The notes under the pieces were generated by a model, which did not search any database, was not told where the DNA came from, and saw only the letters and a program-made list of their open reading frames with translations. Positions 34,375 through 42,497 of a DNA stretch of 64,000 bases are shown piece after piece. How positions within the stretch are numbered: position 1 is the first letter of the stretch; every line of letters starts with the position of its first letter. The stretch covers positions 217,787 to 281,786 of the forward strand of contig NZ_JAKGUE010000002.1 of the NCBI RefSeq assembly GCF_021568795.1, in the 5' to 3' direction. The position numbers and the translations under genes are program-made. The DNA is from Dethiosulfovibrio faecalis. GTDB taxonomy: Bacteria; Synergistota; Synergistia; Synergistales; Dethiosulfovibrionaceae.

Positions 34375-35455
34375 GAGGCTCGCCTCTCTCTCCGTGAGAC
34401 GGCATGTTTAGAGGTGCCGTCATAGCTACAGTGGCTCCCTTGCCTGGTTCGGAGATTATCTGTATAGATCCCCCTATGGGGTGAAGTCTCTCCCTGATGC
34501 TGAAGAGCCCGAACCCATCCAGCTTTCCCCATTTGAAGGTGAAGGGAGAGGGGAAGCCTATCCCGTCGTCCTCTACGACGACCTGTATCTTTCCCGGGCC
34601 TCTGTGGACTCTTATCGATACGTGGGATGCCTTGGCGTGTTTGATGACGTTTATGAGCAGTTCTCTGGTCATCTGATATAGGAGGACGCATATCCTGTCG
34701 TCTGCCTGGTGTACGAGGTTTCCCCCCTGGAAGTCGTAGCTTATTCCCTGAGGGGCCAAGAGGTGTTCTGCCAGAGATTCCAAGGCCGGGTTGAGGCCTA
34801 TATCGTAGAGGGTTGGGGGGCTCACCTGGAATATCAGTTCCCTGCTCTGGGCTATGACAGTCTCCACCGATTCTATGGCGTTGTCTAACTCCTCTTTGGA
34901 GCAGCCTCTTTCCCTGAGGGACTGTAGCTTATGGAGCAGAGTCACTAGAGAGTGTCCTATAGAATCGTGTATCTGTCCGGCTATGGATCTTCTCGTCTTC
35001 TCTTCCGACAATGTCAGTTGAGCTGCCAATTCACGGAGCTCCTCCCTGTAGTCCAGGAGCTCTTTCTGTTTTTCCCTCAGTTTTTCGTCCGATTTTTTCC
35101 ATCTCGTACGGTCCAGGAATATCACCGATACCCGATCCGGCAGAATCGGAAAGGCTATGGCCTCCAGGTACTTGCCTATGGAGGCGCAGTAGCTTTCGCA
35201 GTGCACCGATCCCTCCGTATTGAGACATTTCATGATGATGTCGTGCCAACAGGGTTCCACGTCGGGCCATACCTCCAGGAACGTCTTGCCGACTATGTCC
35301 TCTTTGGGTGTCCCCATTACCTCTTCGTAGGCCGGATTCACATCGATGAATCGAACCTTCCCCGCCTCCACCTCGTAGAGGGAGATCGGGTCGAAGGTTC
35401 TCTCGAAAAATATCCTGTAGGATAGCTCATCCAGCCCTTTTTCCTGTCTTTTCAT
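34352..35455 (-). CDS. PAS-domain sensor histidine kinase (HPK7/NarX-like output)
   Basis: 367-aa cytoplasmic kinase without membrane segments. An N-terminal PAS domain (about residues 15-120: ISLYEVEAGKVRFIDVNPAYEEVMGTP) may sense a soluble signal. A coiled linker, a HisKA_3 dimerisation domain with His163 in SIAGQIHDSIGHSL and a HATPase with ELLINVIKHAKAS and VVEDDGIGF follow. ATG 35455 is chosen over ATG 35467 because GGAG sits 6 bases before it, whereas the upstream AAGGGG touches the first ATG. Partner of the regulator downstream. Three cysteines in the PAS domain (CWHDII, CLN, CESYC) could be redox-relevant. Confidence 0.87.
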   Translation of the reverse strand: MKRQEKGLDELSYRIFFERTFDPISLYEVEAGKVRFIDVNPAYEEVMGTPKEDIVGKTFLEVWPDVEPCWHDIIMKCLNTEGSVHCESYCASIGKYLEAIAFPILPDRVSVIFLDRTRWKKSDEKLREKQKELLDYREELRELAAQLTLSEEKTRRSIAGQIHDSIGHSLVTLLHKLQSLRERGCSKEELDNAIESVETVIAQSRELIFQVSPPTLYDIGLNPALESLAEHLLAPQGISYDFQGGNLVHQADDRICVLLYQMTRELLINVIKHAKASHVSIRVHRGPGKIQVVVEDDGIGFPSPFTFKWGKLDGFGLFSIRERLHPIGGSIQIISEPGKGATVAMTAPLNMPSHGERGEPLDTAHNS

Positions 35456-35558
35456 GCGGGTCTCCATCCCCTTCCAGTATAATCATACGGGATTCTTCTC
35501 GATGTTACCATCCGAAAAGCCGCGGCAATAGATACACAGCTTAGGAGGGACTTGGATT

Positions 35559-36755
35559 ATGGGTGTTAGTTTGGTATGTACCGGATGTGGCAAGCAGGTC
35601 GACGACGAAAAAGCGTTTCGTTGTCCCGGTTGTGACGGTCCGCTGGAGCTACCGGAGATCGTCGGGAGCAGACCGGGCCCCTGGGTTCCCGGAGAGACCC
35701 TGATAGAGCGATACAAGGACTTTTTCCCTTTCGCAAACGGAAGGGCCGATCTCTCCTTGGGAGAGGGTTTCACCCCTTTGGTAAGGCTCGACGGACTTGG
35801 AAAAAGAATGGGGCTTTCTTCCTTGTTGGGAAAAAACGAGGGGGCGAATCCGACCTGGTCCTTCAAGGACAGGGGAACCCTTGCAGGGGTCGTACATGCC
35901 TTGGAGTCTGGGTACAGCAGGATAGGCACGGTATCCACCGGTAATATGGCCGCCTCCGTGGCGGCATACGGAGCCAAGGCCGGACTGGAGACGGTCATCT
36001 TGGTCGGAAGAGGTCTTCCCAGGGAGAAATTGGGGCCGATCGCCATGTACGGTGCCAGGTTAATAAAGGTGGATGGAGACTACGGTAGGCTCTATTACGA
36101 AAGCCTCAGGCTCGCCAAGGACAGGGATATAGCCTTCATAAACTCGGATGCCCCATTCCGGGTGGCCGGATCGAGGACCATCGCCTACGAGATATGCGAA
36201 CAGTTGAACTTTACCGTGCCCGACTGGGTGTTGATACCTGTGAGTGCGGGAGGAAACTTCAGAGGAATAGCCAGGGGTTTCAGGGAATTTTTCCTATCCG
36301 GCCTGATAGACAGGGTGCCTAGGCTTATGGCGGTTCAGGCCGACGGCTGTTCTCCGGTCGTAAGGGCCTTCGAGGAGGGAAGTCCAAAGGTCGGCAGGTT
36401 TGACTCTCCCCACACAGTGGCCCATGCCATAGAGAATCCCTTTCCTCCCAGCGGCAACGAGGTCCTTCGCCTCGTCAGAGAGAACGGATGGAGCTGCCGG
36501 GCTGTCTCGGAGGATTCCATACTGGATGCCCAGAGGGAGCTGGCGATGGAGGGTTTGTTCGTGCAGCCTGCCTCGGCGGTCTCCTTGGCTGCCTTGAAGG
36601 ATGCCGTCAGAGACGGTCTGGTCGAGTCAGGCCAGTCCGCAGCACTGGTGTTGACCGGAAGCGGCCTCAAATATACGGCGGTGTTCGGACAGCACGATCT
36701 GACCTGGGAGGAAAGCACCCTGGAAAATCTGGGAAACGCTTTGGACCGACGGTAA
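35559..36755 (+). CDS. thrC: Threonine synthase
   Basis: 398-aa PLP enzyme converting O-phosphohomoserine to threonine. An N-terminal zinc-ribbon-like segment has Cys7, Cys10, Cys22 and Cys25. The PLP lysine is Lys103 in NPTWSFKDRGT, and IPVSAGGNFRGIARGF is the phosphate-binding loop region. ATG 35559 follows TAGGAGG. Divergent from the kinase gene; monocistronic with a terminator behind. The long zinc-ribbon form is common in thermophilic and anaerobic bacteria; a related threonine/cysteate synthase activity is less likely. Confidence 0.88.
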   Translation: MGVSLVCTGCGKQVDDEKAFRCPGCDGPLELPEIVGSRPGPWVPGETLIERYKDFFPFANGRADLSLGEGFTPLVRLDGLGKRMGLSSLLGKNEGANPTWSFKDRGTLAGVVHALESGYSRIGTVSTGNMAASVAAYGAKAGLETVILVGRGLPREKLGPIAMYGARLIKVDGDYGRLYYESLRLAKDRDIAFINSDAPFRVAGSRTIAYEICEQLNFTVPDWVLIPVSAGGNFRGIARGFREFFLSGLIDRVPRLMAVQADGCSPVVRAFEEGSPKVGRFDSPHTVAHAIENPFPPSGNEVLRLVRENGWSCRAVSEDSILDAQRELAMEGLFVQPASAVSLAALKDAVRDGLVESGQSAALVLTGSGLKYTAVFGQHDLTWEESTLENLGNALDRR

Positions 36756-36759
36756 AACG

Positions 36760-36798
36760 ATCGGCGAGGACGGAAATCACACCTCCGTCCTCGCCGAT
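36760..36798. terminator. Bidirectional terminator between thrC and the TusA-like gene
   Basis: ATCGGCGAGGACGGA/TCCGTCCTCGCCGAT, a perfect 15-bp stem with a 9-nt loop between convergent genes. Confidence 0.8.
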
Positions 36799-36814
36799 TA
36801 TCGGTCTCTATCTC

Positions 36815-37036
36815 CTATTTACGGGAGAACGTGACCTTGTACTCTCCGTTTTGTTCCTCCCAGGTTGCCGACCATCCCTTGCTCTTACCGAACCTCTCGA
36901 CGTTGTTTCTGGCCGTCTCCGTGTCCACCAGGATGGACACTACGTCAGAGGATGCCTTGTCCAGGGCCTTTTTTGTCTCCAGGACAGGCTGAGGGCAGGA
37001 AAGCCCTCTGGCGTCCACCGTAGTCTCCGAAGCCAT
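36815..37036 (-). CDS. TusA/SirA-like sulfurtransferase (YedF N-domain type)
   Basis: 73-aa TusA-fold protein. VDARGLSCPQPVLETKKAL is the CPxP signature with the active cysteine at about residue 14; the C-terminal half is WSATWEEQNGEYKVTFSRK. ATG 37036 is preferred to an upstream in-frame ATG (37114) because GAGGGA precedes it. It follows the YedE-like transporter gene by 14 bases. Such pairs are frequent near selenium genes, where the protein probably carries a sulfane-sulfur or selenium atom from the transporter. Confidence 0.85.
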   Translation of the reverse strand: MASETTVDARGLSCPQPVLETKKALDKASSDVVSILVDTETARNNVERFGKSKGWSATWEEQNGEYKVTFSRK

Positions 37037-37050
37037 ATCGAGATCCCTCC

Positions 37051-38142
37051 TCAGTCCAATTTCTGGCGCATCATAAAGCCGATTGCCAGACAGAATATCA
37101 TCCCTACTACCCAAGCTCCCGGTGCGTAGGGGGTTATGCCGTTAGGTGAGCTGGCCAGGGAGAAGTTGTGGGCTATCCCCGCTCCGGCTATCATGCCCAG
37201 TACGAAGACCGCTGCGTCTCCGTCTCCCTCTCCACTCATGATGAGCTGCCTACCGGGACACCCTCCGGCGAGGGTGAAACACAGACCGGCCAGAACCATC
37301 CCGAGGAAGTTCCAAAGGCCGTTCGTATGGGCCACAGGCTGACCGGCAAAGCCCGGTTTGAACAGTCCCAGTGCGTAGTTAGTCGCGACCGCGGCGATCA
37401 AGAGGGCTATTATACCGTTGAACAGGTGGGAGTCCTTCAGCATGAAAAGGTCTCGGACCGAGCCGACCGTGCAGAATCGGCTTCTCTGGGCCAGCCACCC
37501 TATGGCCAAACCCACTGCCATAGAGACCACCCAAGGAGCGTACATCGATCCTGGCCCCTTGGCGGAGAAGAATATCGGGCCCGAACCTTCCGCCCCGAAT
37601 TTAGGGGCTATCAGGAGAAGAGCCAAAAGCCCAAGGGCCATCAGGGGCATCATCAGTCCCGAGCCCCTCTCTTCCGAGTGGCTTCTTCCCAGGCTGAACC
37701 CCCTCCAGAGGAAGAATATGCCTATCCCTATGCCTACGAAAAGACCGGCCAGCCCAAACAGGGCGTTCCAGTCTCCTCCTGCCAGTCTGAGATAACCTCT
37801 CCAGGGACATCCCAGGAAGATCAGGGCCCCTATCATGGCGAACATCCCCAGGAAGAATCGGACCACCGGAGACGAACCGGATCTGGGTCTGTATTCTCCA
37901 AAGGCTATGGCGGAGAGGAAGGCTCCCAATATTATCCCCATTATCTCCGGTCTGAGATACTGGACCACTCCGGCCCTGTGCAGTCCTAGGGCACCGGCTA
38001 TGTCCCTCTCGAAACAGGCTACGCATATACCCATATTGCCCGGATTTCCCCAGTGGACCAACAGAGGAGCCAGAACCCCTACGGCGATTCCCGCTACGAT
38101 AGGACCCATCCTGGACAACAGGATCCTGTCCAAACCTTTCAT
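37051..38142 (-). CDS. YedE/YeeE family transporter, putative selenium/sulfur uptake
   Basis: 363-aa polytopic membrane protein with about ten segments and the duplicated YeeE/YedE repeat. Cys-containing repeats GNMGICVACFERD, FLGCPWRGYLRLAGGD, RSRFCTVGSVRD and LAGGCPGRQLI are the sulfur/selenium-conducting signatures. The family is predicted to import thiosulfate (YeeE) or selenium compounds (YedE). The choice of selenium rests on the selenoprotein-rich context and the TusA partner. ATG 38142 is preferred to GTG 38154, which overlaps the Shine-Dalgarno. Confidence 0.85.
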   Translation of the reverse strand: MKGLDRILLSRMGPIVAGIAVGVLAPLLVHWGNPGNMGICVACFERDIAGALGLHRAGVVQYLRPEIMGIILGAFLSAIAFGEYRPRSGSSPVVRFFLGMFAMIGALIFLGCPWRGYLRLAGGDWNALFGLAGLFVGIGIGIFFLWRGFSLGRSHSEERGSGLMMPLMALGLLALLLIAPKFGAEGSGPIFFSAKGPGSMYAPWVVSMAVGLAIGWLAQRSRFCTVGSVRDLFMLKDSHLFNGIIALLIAAVATNYALGLFKPGFAGQPVAHTNGLWNFLGMVLAGLCFTLAGGCPGRQLIMSGEGDGDAAVFVLGMIAGAGIAHNFSLASSPNGITPYAPGAWVVGMIFCLAIGFMMRQKLD

Positions 38143-38357
38143 ATCGACGAACACCTCTTCTTTCGACTTGAATTGTCCCTAGAAACGACACGGATAAAAG
38201 CTGAAACGAAATACTAAACGACGGTATCAGAGGATATTTATTACCTCCTTTATAGGGCTTATTCTTTGAAATTATAGATCAGGCGAGGGAATTGTTCAAC
38301 CCGATCCTTGCCTACCTTCAGGGGTGGCGTTATCATGACCTAGATAAAGGTTGGGAG

Positions 38358-38585
38358 GTGTGTGTCATACGCTGTTTAGCCACTTTCGACGTTACCAGCA
38401 TGGCTATAATGTTCGAGCGGCTTTTTCGCAAAAAGGGCCTCAACGTCAAGGTCGTTCCGGTGCCCAGAAGTCTTTCGTCGAGCTGTGGGTTGGCCTGCGA
38501 ATATCCTTGCGATGACGAGCAGGAAATACGATCCATCTGTGCCGATAGGGATATCGACGTTATCGGTTGGCATCGTCTGGACTGA
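38358..38585 (+). CDS. DUF3343 protein, putative Se/S carrier
   Basis: 75-aa protein of the DUF3343 type: CLATFDVTSMAIMFERLFRKKGLNVK then VPVPRSLSSSCGLACEYPC. The conserved SSCGLAC segment carries the probable sulfur/selenium-binding cysteines. Family members often accompany YedE/YedF genes. The start is uncertain. GTG 38358 is used with AAAGG 7 bases upstream, but a better Shine-Dalgarno (GGGAGGTG, 38353-38360) would suit the ATA codon at 38367. It is divergent from yedE and opens a long + strand operon. Confidence 0.75.
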   Translation: MCVIRCLATFDVTSMAIMFERLFRKKGLNVKVVPVPRSLSSSCGLACEYPCDDEQEIRSICADRDIDVIGWHRLD

Positions 38586-38603
38586 AGGGATTGATAGATA
38601 GAG

Positions 38604-38795
38604 ATGTTGGACAGAAGGTTGATAGAGGAGATGCGTAACACCGCCGGGGCAAGCGATCTGGAGGGAGCTCAGGCTGCTGCTGCTGTGTACGAAAGGATGT
38701 TGTCCATGAAGGAAGGCCAGTCCATGACGGTCCAGTTCGAGCCGGGAGAGGATTTTTCGATAAAGTGTGTTCCCGGTGGCTATGATATAGGCTGA
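38604..38795 (+). CDS. Small hypothetical protein
   Basis: 63-aa protein, MLDRRLIEEMRNTAGASDLEGAQAAAAVYERMLSMKEGQ then VQFEPGEDFSIKCVPGGYDIG. Helical N-terminal half and acidic C-terminal half; no family recognised. It lies 18 bases after the DUF3343 gene and its stop codon overlaps the next start (TGATG at 38793-38797), so translation is coupled to the SUI1-like gene. Codon usage matches its neighbours. Confidence 0.6.
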   Translation: MLDRRLIEEMRNTAGASDLEGAQAAAAVYERMLSMKEGQSMTVQFEPGEDFSIKCVPGGYDIG

Positions 38796-39205
38796 TGGCC
38801 AGGGATAAGAAACGCAGAGTTCCCCTGGCGGAGGAGCTTCCCACAGGGGAGGATGCCTTTGCCGAGGCCGCTGCCTCTCTGGGATTCGACGCTCGTTTCG
38901 AGAATGATTCCCTTTCGGGCGATAAGGAGTTACCCAAAGATGATTCTCCCTCCGACATCTCGGATTTCCTGAAAGGAAGAAAGGCTGGGCTCAGAATAGA
39001 GAGAAAGGGTCGACGGGGAAAGACGGTGACCCTGGTTGAGGGACTGGGCTTGGACGATGTCTCTCTGAAGTCGGTGGCCAAAGAGCTGAGAAAAGCCCTG
39101 GGCTGCGGATCCTCCGTTGAGGATTCCAGAGTGGTGCTTCAGGGAGACAACCGGGAACGAGCTGGTCGTTGGCTATCGGACCGAGGCGTTCGGGTTAGAG
39201 TTTGA
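38795..39205 (+). CDS. SUI1/eIF1-like translation factor (YciH family)
   Basis: 136-aa protein with a C-terminal SUI1 domain (about residues 70-136): RRGKTVTLVEGLGLDDVSLKSVAKELRKALGCGSS then VVLQGDNRERAGRWLSDRGVRV. The N-terminal 65 residues are charged and not conserved. Bacterial YciH proteins resemble eukaryotic eIF1 and may influence start-codon selection. Starts 1 base before the end of the preceding ORF stop and ends 29 bases before transketolase. Confidence 0.85.
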   Translation: MARDKKRRVPLAEELPTGEDAFAEAAASLGFDARFENDSLSGDKELPKDDSPSDISDFLKGRKAGLRIERKGRRGKTVTLVEGLGLDDVSLKSVAKELRKALGCGSSVEDSRVVLQGDNRERAGRWLSDRGVRVRV

Positions 39206-39234
39206 CGCCGCTGCGTCGAGGAGGGTTCATACGA

Positions 39235-41142
39235 ATGGTAAAGTACGACTTGAACGACGTTAAATTGAACGAGATGGAGGAGGCCGCACGACGGTGTTCC
39301 GGGTTGGCAGTGTCCATGGTGGCCAGGGCCAAGAGCGGTCATCCGGCGGGATCCCTGTCGAGCATGAAGCTCTACCTGGCGGCCTACGACGTTGCGGATT
39401 TGACCCCGGAAAACTGCGACGGAACCGACAGAGACTACGTGGTGATAAGTCACGGACATACCTCCCCGGCGGCCTACGCGGTGTTGGCCCATAACGGTTT
39501 CGTGGACCCCCTAGAGGCTGTCGCCGATTTCAGACGGTGCGGCAGCGCCTTTCAGGGACACGTGGAGAGAGCCATCCCGGGAATCGACTGGGGCAGCGGC
39601 AACCTCGGACAGGGACTCTCCGCCGGCGTCGGTTACGGATTGGCCCTTAAGAAGAGGGGGCTCGACCGTCACGTCTACGTCCTCATGGGAGACGGGGAGC
39701 AGCCCAAGGGACAGCTAGCCGAGGCCAGACGAATAGCGGTGGCCCACGGCATAAAGGACATAACCGTTCTGGTGGACATGAACGATATCCAGATATCCGG
39801 CAGGACAGAGGATGTCATGCCGGTAAACGTCGAGGACCTCTGGAAGGCCGACGGCTGGGCCGTATTGAAGGCAGACGGCCACGACTTCCGTTCGATCTAC
39901 CGTGCCATGGAAAAGGCTCAGGGCATGGACGTTCCGGCGGTCATCCTGTGCAGTACCGTGATGGGCAAGGGCGTCTCCTTCATGGAGGACCGTCCGGACT
40001 ACCACGGCAAGGCCGCCACCGGAGATCTGTACCGTCAGGCGATGGAGGAGCTAGGTCAGCCCGATATCCTTGTCGAGGCCGCCTCTTTGGGCGACCAGGT
40101 TCACTATAGGGGAAGATCGGTGGAGGTTCCCGCAGTGTCCGTAGATACCGGGTCTCCAAGGACCTACGGAATAGAGGAAAAGGTGGATAACCGCTCCGGA
40201 TTCGGCAATGCCCTGGCCGATCTGGGATCGCTTAACTGTGGCGTGGAGGGCCGGACTCCCATACTGGTTTTCGACTGCGATCTGGCAGGGTCGGTCAAGA
40301 CGGCCTCTTTCGCCAAGGTCTGTCCTGATGGCTTCGTCCAGTGCGGCATACAGGAGCACTCCACCGCCACCGTGGCCGGGGCCGCAAGCTGCTGCGGAGT
40401 TATCCCCGTATGGGCCGATTTTGGGGTTTTCGGCCTTGCCGAGGCCTACAACCAGCAGAGGCTCAACGACATAAACCACGGCAACCTGAAGCTGGCACTG
40501 ACCCATGTGGGACTGGACGTGGGAGAGGACGGCATGACCCATCAGTGCATAGACTACGTGTCTCTTCTGGCCAATACCTTCGGATGGAAGCTCGTGGTGC
40601 CCTCCGACCCCAACCAGGCGGATCGGGCCACCAGATGGGCTTTGGCCGAGAGGGGCAACGTGTGTCTAGCCATGGGACGCAGCACTCTGCACCCCCTGTC
40701 GGACGGCAAGGGCAATCCCTTCTTCGGGGGAGGCGAGGCTTTCCGATACGGCGATGCACATCTTCTGAGAGACGGCGACGACTGTACCGTTCTAGCCCTG
40801 GGAGCCATGGCGTCGAAGGCTATGGAGGCGGCGGATCGTCTGTCCGACAAGGGGATTGAGGTCAAGGTCTATGCCGTGTCCTGCCCTCTGGAGGTGGACA
40901 TGGATGCCCTGAAGGACGCCTGTTCCACCGGGAAGGTGATAGCCCTGGAGGACCACTGTGCCAGGACCGGCATGGGCTCGATATGGTCTTCCGCAGCGGC
41001 CGAGGCCGGCCTGACCGGACGTTGGAGCTTCATGGGAGTCAAACGTTACGGAGACTCTGGCCCCAGTTCGGACGTTTACGAGGCAATGGGACTTTCCTCC
41101 GAAGGCCTGGTGGCCGAGGTGGAGAGACTCCTTCGGGGATAG
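39235..41142 (+). CDS. tkt: Transketolase
   Basis: 635-aa thiamine-diphosphate enzyme of the non-oxidative pentose phosphate pathway. Features: SGHPAGSLSSMKLYLAAYD, the ThDP/Mg2+ motif GDGEQPKGQLAEARRIAVAHGIKDITVLVDMNDIQ, and the second half starting near residue 340 with FVQCGIQEHSTATVAGAA. The first-half GDG and the catalytic-half QEH indicate a complete fused enzyme. ATG 39235 follows GAGGAGGG; an upstream in-frame ATG at 39202 lies within the previous gene. DXS is excluded by the GHPAGS and QEHS context. Confidence 0.88.
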   Translation: MVKYDLNDVKLNEMEEAARRCSGLAVSMVARAKSGHPAGSLSSMKLYLAAYDVADLTPENCDGTDRDYVVISHGHTSPAAYAVLAHNGFVDPLEAVADFRRCGSAFQGHVERAIPGIDWGSGNLGQGLSAGVGYGLALKKRGLDRHVYVLMGDGEQPKGQLAEARRIAVAHGIKDITVLVDMNDIQISGRTEDVMPVNVEDLWKADGWAVLKADGHDFRSIYRAMEKAQGMDVPAVILCSTVMGKGVSFMEDRPDYHGKAATGDLYRQAMEELGQPDILVEAASLGDQVHYRGRSVEVPAVSVDTGSPRTYGIEEKVDNRSGFGNALADLGSLNCGVEGRTPILVFDCDLAGSVKTASFAKVCPDGFVQCGIQEHSTATVAGAASCCGVIPVWADFGVFGLAEAYNQQRLNDINHGNLKLALTHVGLDVGEDGMTHQCIDYVSLLANTFGWKLVVPSDPNQADRATRWALAERGNVCLAMGRSTLHPLSDGKGNPFFGGGEAFRYGDAHLLRDGDDCTVLALGAMASKAMEAADRLSDKGIEVKVYAVSCPLEVDMDALKDACSTGKVIALEDHCARTGMGSIWSSAAAEAGLTGRWSFMGVKRYGDSGPSSDVYEAMGLSSEGLVAEVERLLRG

Positions 41143-41143
41143 A

Positions 41144-41950
41144 ATGGCTAAACCCATAGAGGAGGGAGACTACGTCAGGCTCTGGGCCTCTAACAAAAAA
41201 GGAGACTCTTTTCTGATCCGTCTCGCCAAAGGGGGGTCTCTGGGGAGCAGGATGGGGGCCGTCCGTCACGACGACGTACTAGCCGCAGGTTTCGGAGGCG
41301 AGGTCCTCTCTACGAAGGGAGAGAGGTTCTTCGTAGTGAGGCCTACCGTCTCCGATTTCTGCCGAAAGATACACAGGGTCACCCAGGTGGTCTATCCGAA
41401 GGACGCCGGAGTTCTGATCACCTCGTTGGACATCCGGCCCGGAGCCTCCGTGTTGGAATGTGGCTCCGGCTCCGGAGGCATGACGGTATTTTTCGCCCAT
41501 TTCGTGGGGGCCGAGGGCAGGGTCTACAGCTACGACGTTCGGGAGGATCATCAGAAGGTCGCCATGGATAACTGTAGACGCTGGGGGGTGGACGATAGGG
41601 TCCTCTTCAGGGTCGCCGACGTGGAGGAGACGGGTTTCCAAGAAAGGGATCTGGACGCTCTGTTCCTGGACGTGCGTTGTCCCTGGAAGATCGTGGACTC
41701 CGCCGTGTCTGCCCTGGCTTCTGGAGGTCGGCTTGCCGTCTTGGTCCCCACGGTCAACCAGGTGGAGATGGTGCTGGAAAGCCTTAGGGAGGCGGGATGT
41801 GCCGATCTGGTCGTTACCGAGACCTCTCAGAGAAACTGGAAAACCAATCCCAAGAGGCTTCGTCCGGAAGATTCCATGGTCGCCCATACCGGGTTCATGG
41901 TGTTTGCCTCAACCTTGAAGGCGGGGGTGGCTCCCGATGAGTACTGGTGA
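41144..41950 (+). CDS. trmI: tRNA (adenine-N1-)-methyltransferase, TrmI family
   Basis: 268-aa SAM-dependent methyltransferase making m1A58 in the T loop of tRNA. A small N-terminal beta domain (EEGDYVRLWASNKKGDSFLIRL) is followed by QVVYPKDAGVLITSLDIRPGASVLECGSGSGGMTVFFAHFVGAEGRVYSYDVRED, the SAM site. LFLDVRCPWK replaces the usual LDLPxPW. It begins 1 base after the transketolase stop and overlaps queH by 14 bases. Confidence 0.87.
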   Translation: MAKPIEEGDYVRLWASNKKGDSFLIRLAKGGSLGSRMGAVRHDDVLAAGFGGEVLSTKGERFFVVRPTVSDFCRKIHRVTQVVYPKDAGVLITSLDIRPGASVLECGSGSGGMTVFFAHFVGAEGRVYSYDVREDHQKVAMDNCRRWGVDDRVLFRVADVEETGFQERDLDALFLDVRCPWKIVDSAVSALASGGRLAVLVPTVNQVEMVLESLREAGCADLVVTETSQRNWKTNPKRLRPEDSMVAHTGFMVFASTLKAGVAPDEYW

Positions 41951-42497
41951 TGCCAAAAGAATTCTTCTCCATATATGCTGCGGTCCGGACGCCACCGTTC
42001 CCTGGCCGGAGCTGGCCTTGGAGGGGTTCGACGTCACCGGCTTCTTCTACGGTGGCAACATCCATCCGGCAGGCGAATATACCCGAAGGTTAGAGGCGGT
42101 CGAGGCCGTTGCCAGGAGTAACTCCGGAAATCTGGCTCCCTGTCGGTATCTGACCGATCCCTGGTTCGAGGCGGTGAGGGGGCTGGAGGGTGAGCCTGAG
42201 GGGGGACGGCGTTGTTCCGTCTGTTTCAGGGTTCAGCTAAAGGCGGCAGCCGAGGCCGCATCTGAGCTCGGAATCGATCGACTGACAACCACCTTGACCA
42301 TAAGCCCCCACAAGGACCCCGAGTTAATAAACTCCATCGGCAGAGAAGAGGCGGATAGATTGGGCCTTCTCTGGGAGGACCGGGTATGGCGCAAGAGAGA
42401 CGGGTTCCTACGGTCCGTGAGAGAGAGCCGTCGTCTCGGGGTCTATCGCCAGAATTACTGCGGATGCATATACAGCATGAGGAATCGAGATGAGTAG
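41937..42497 (+). CDS. queH: Epoxyqueuosine reductase QueH
   Basis: 186-aa QueH (DUF208), a B12-independent enzyme that reduces epoxyqueuosine to queuosine in tRNA. Cysteine motifs HICCGPDA near the N-terminus, RRCSVCFR in the middle and YCGCIYS at the C-terminus bind an iron-sulfur cluster and metal. Embedded between trmI and the AIR-synthase-like gene with overlaps on both sides (14 and 8 bases). The choice of QueH over cobalamin-dependent QueG fits an anaerobe. Confidence 0.9.
   Translation: MSTGDAKRILLHICCGPDATVPWPELALEGFDVTGFFYGGNIHPAGEYTRRLEAVEAVARSNSGNLAPCRYLTDPWFEAVRGLEGEPEGGRRCSVCFRVQLKAAAEAASELGIDRLTTTLTISPHKDPELINSIGREEADRLGLLWEDRVWRKRDGFLRSVRESRRLGVYRQNYCGCIYSMRNRDE

Noticed and set aside
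38237-38253. AAAGGAGGTAATAA on the minus strand upstream of the YedE-like gene
   Set aside because: No start codon within 15 bases, and no ORF follows.
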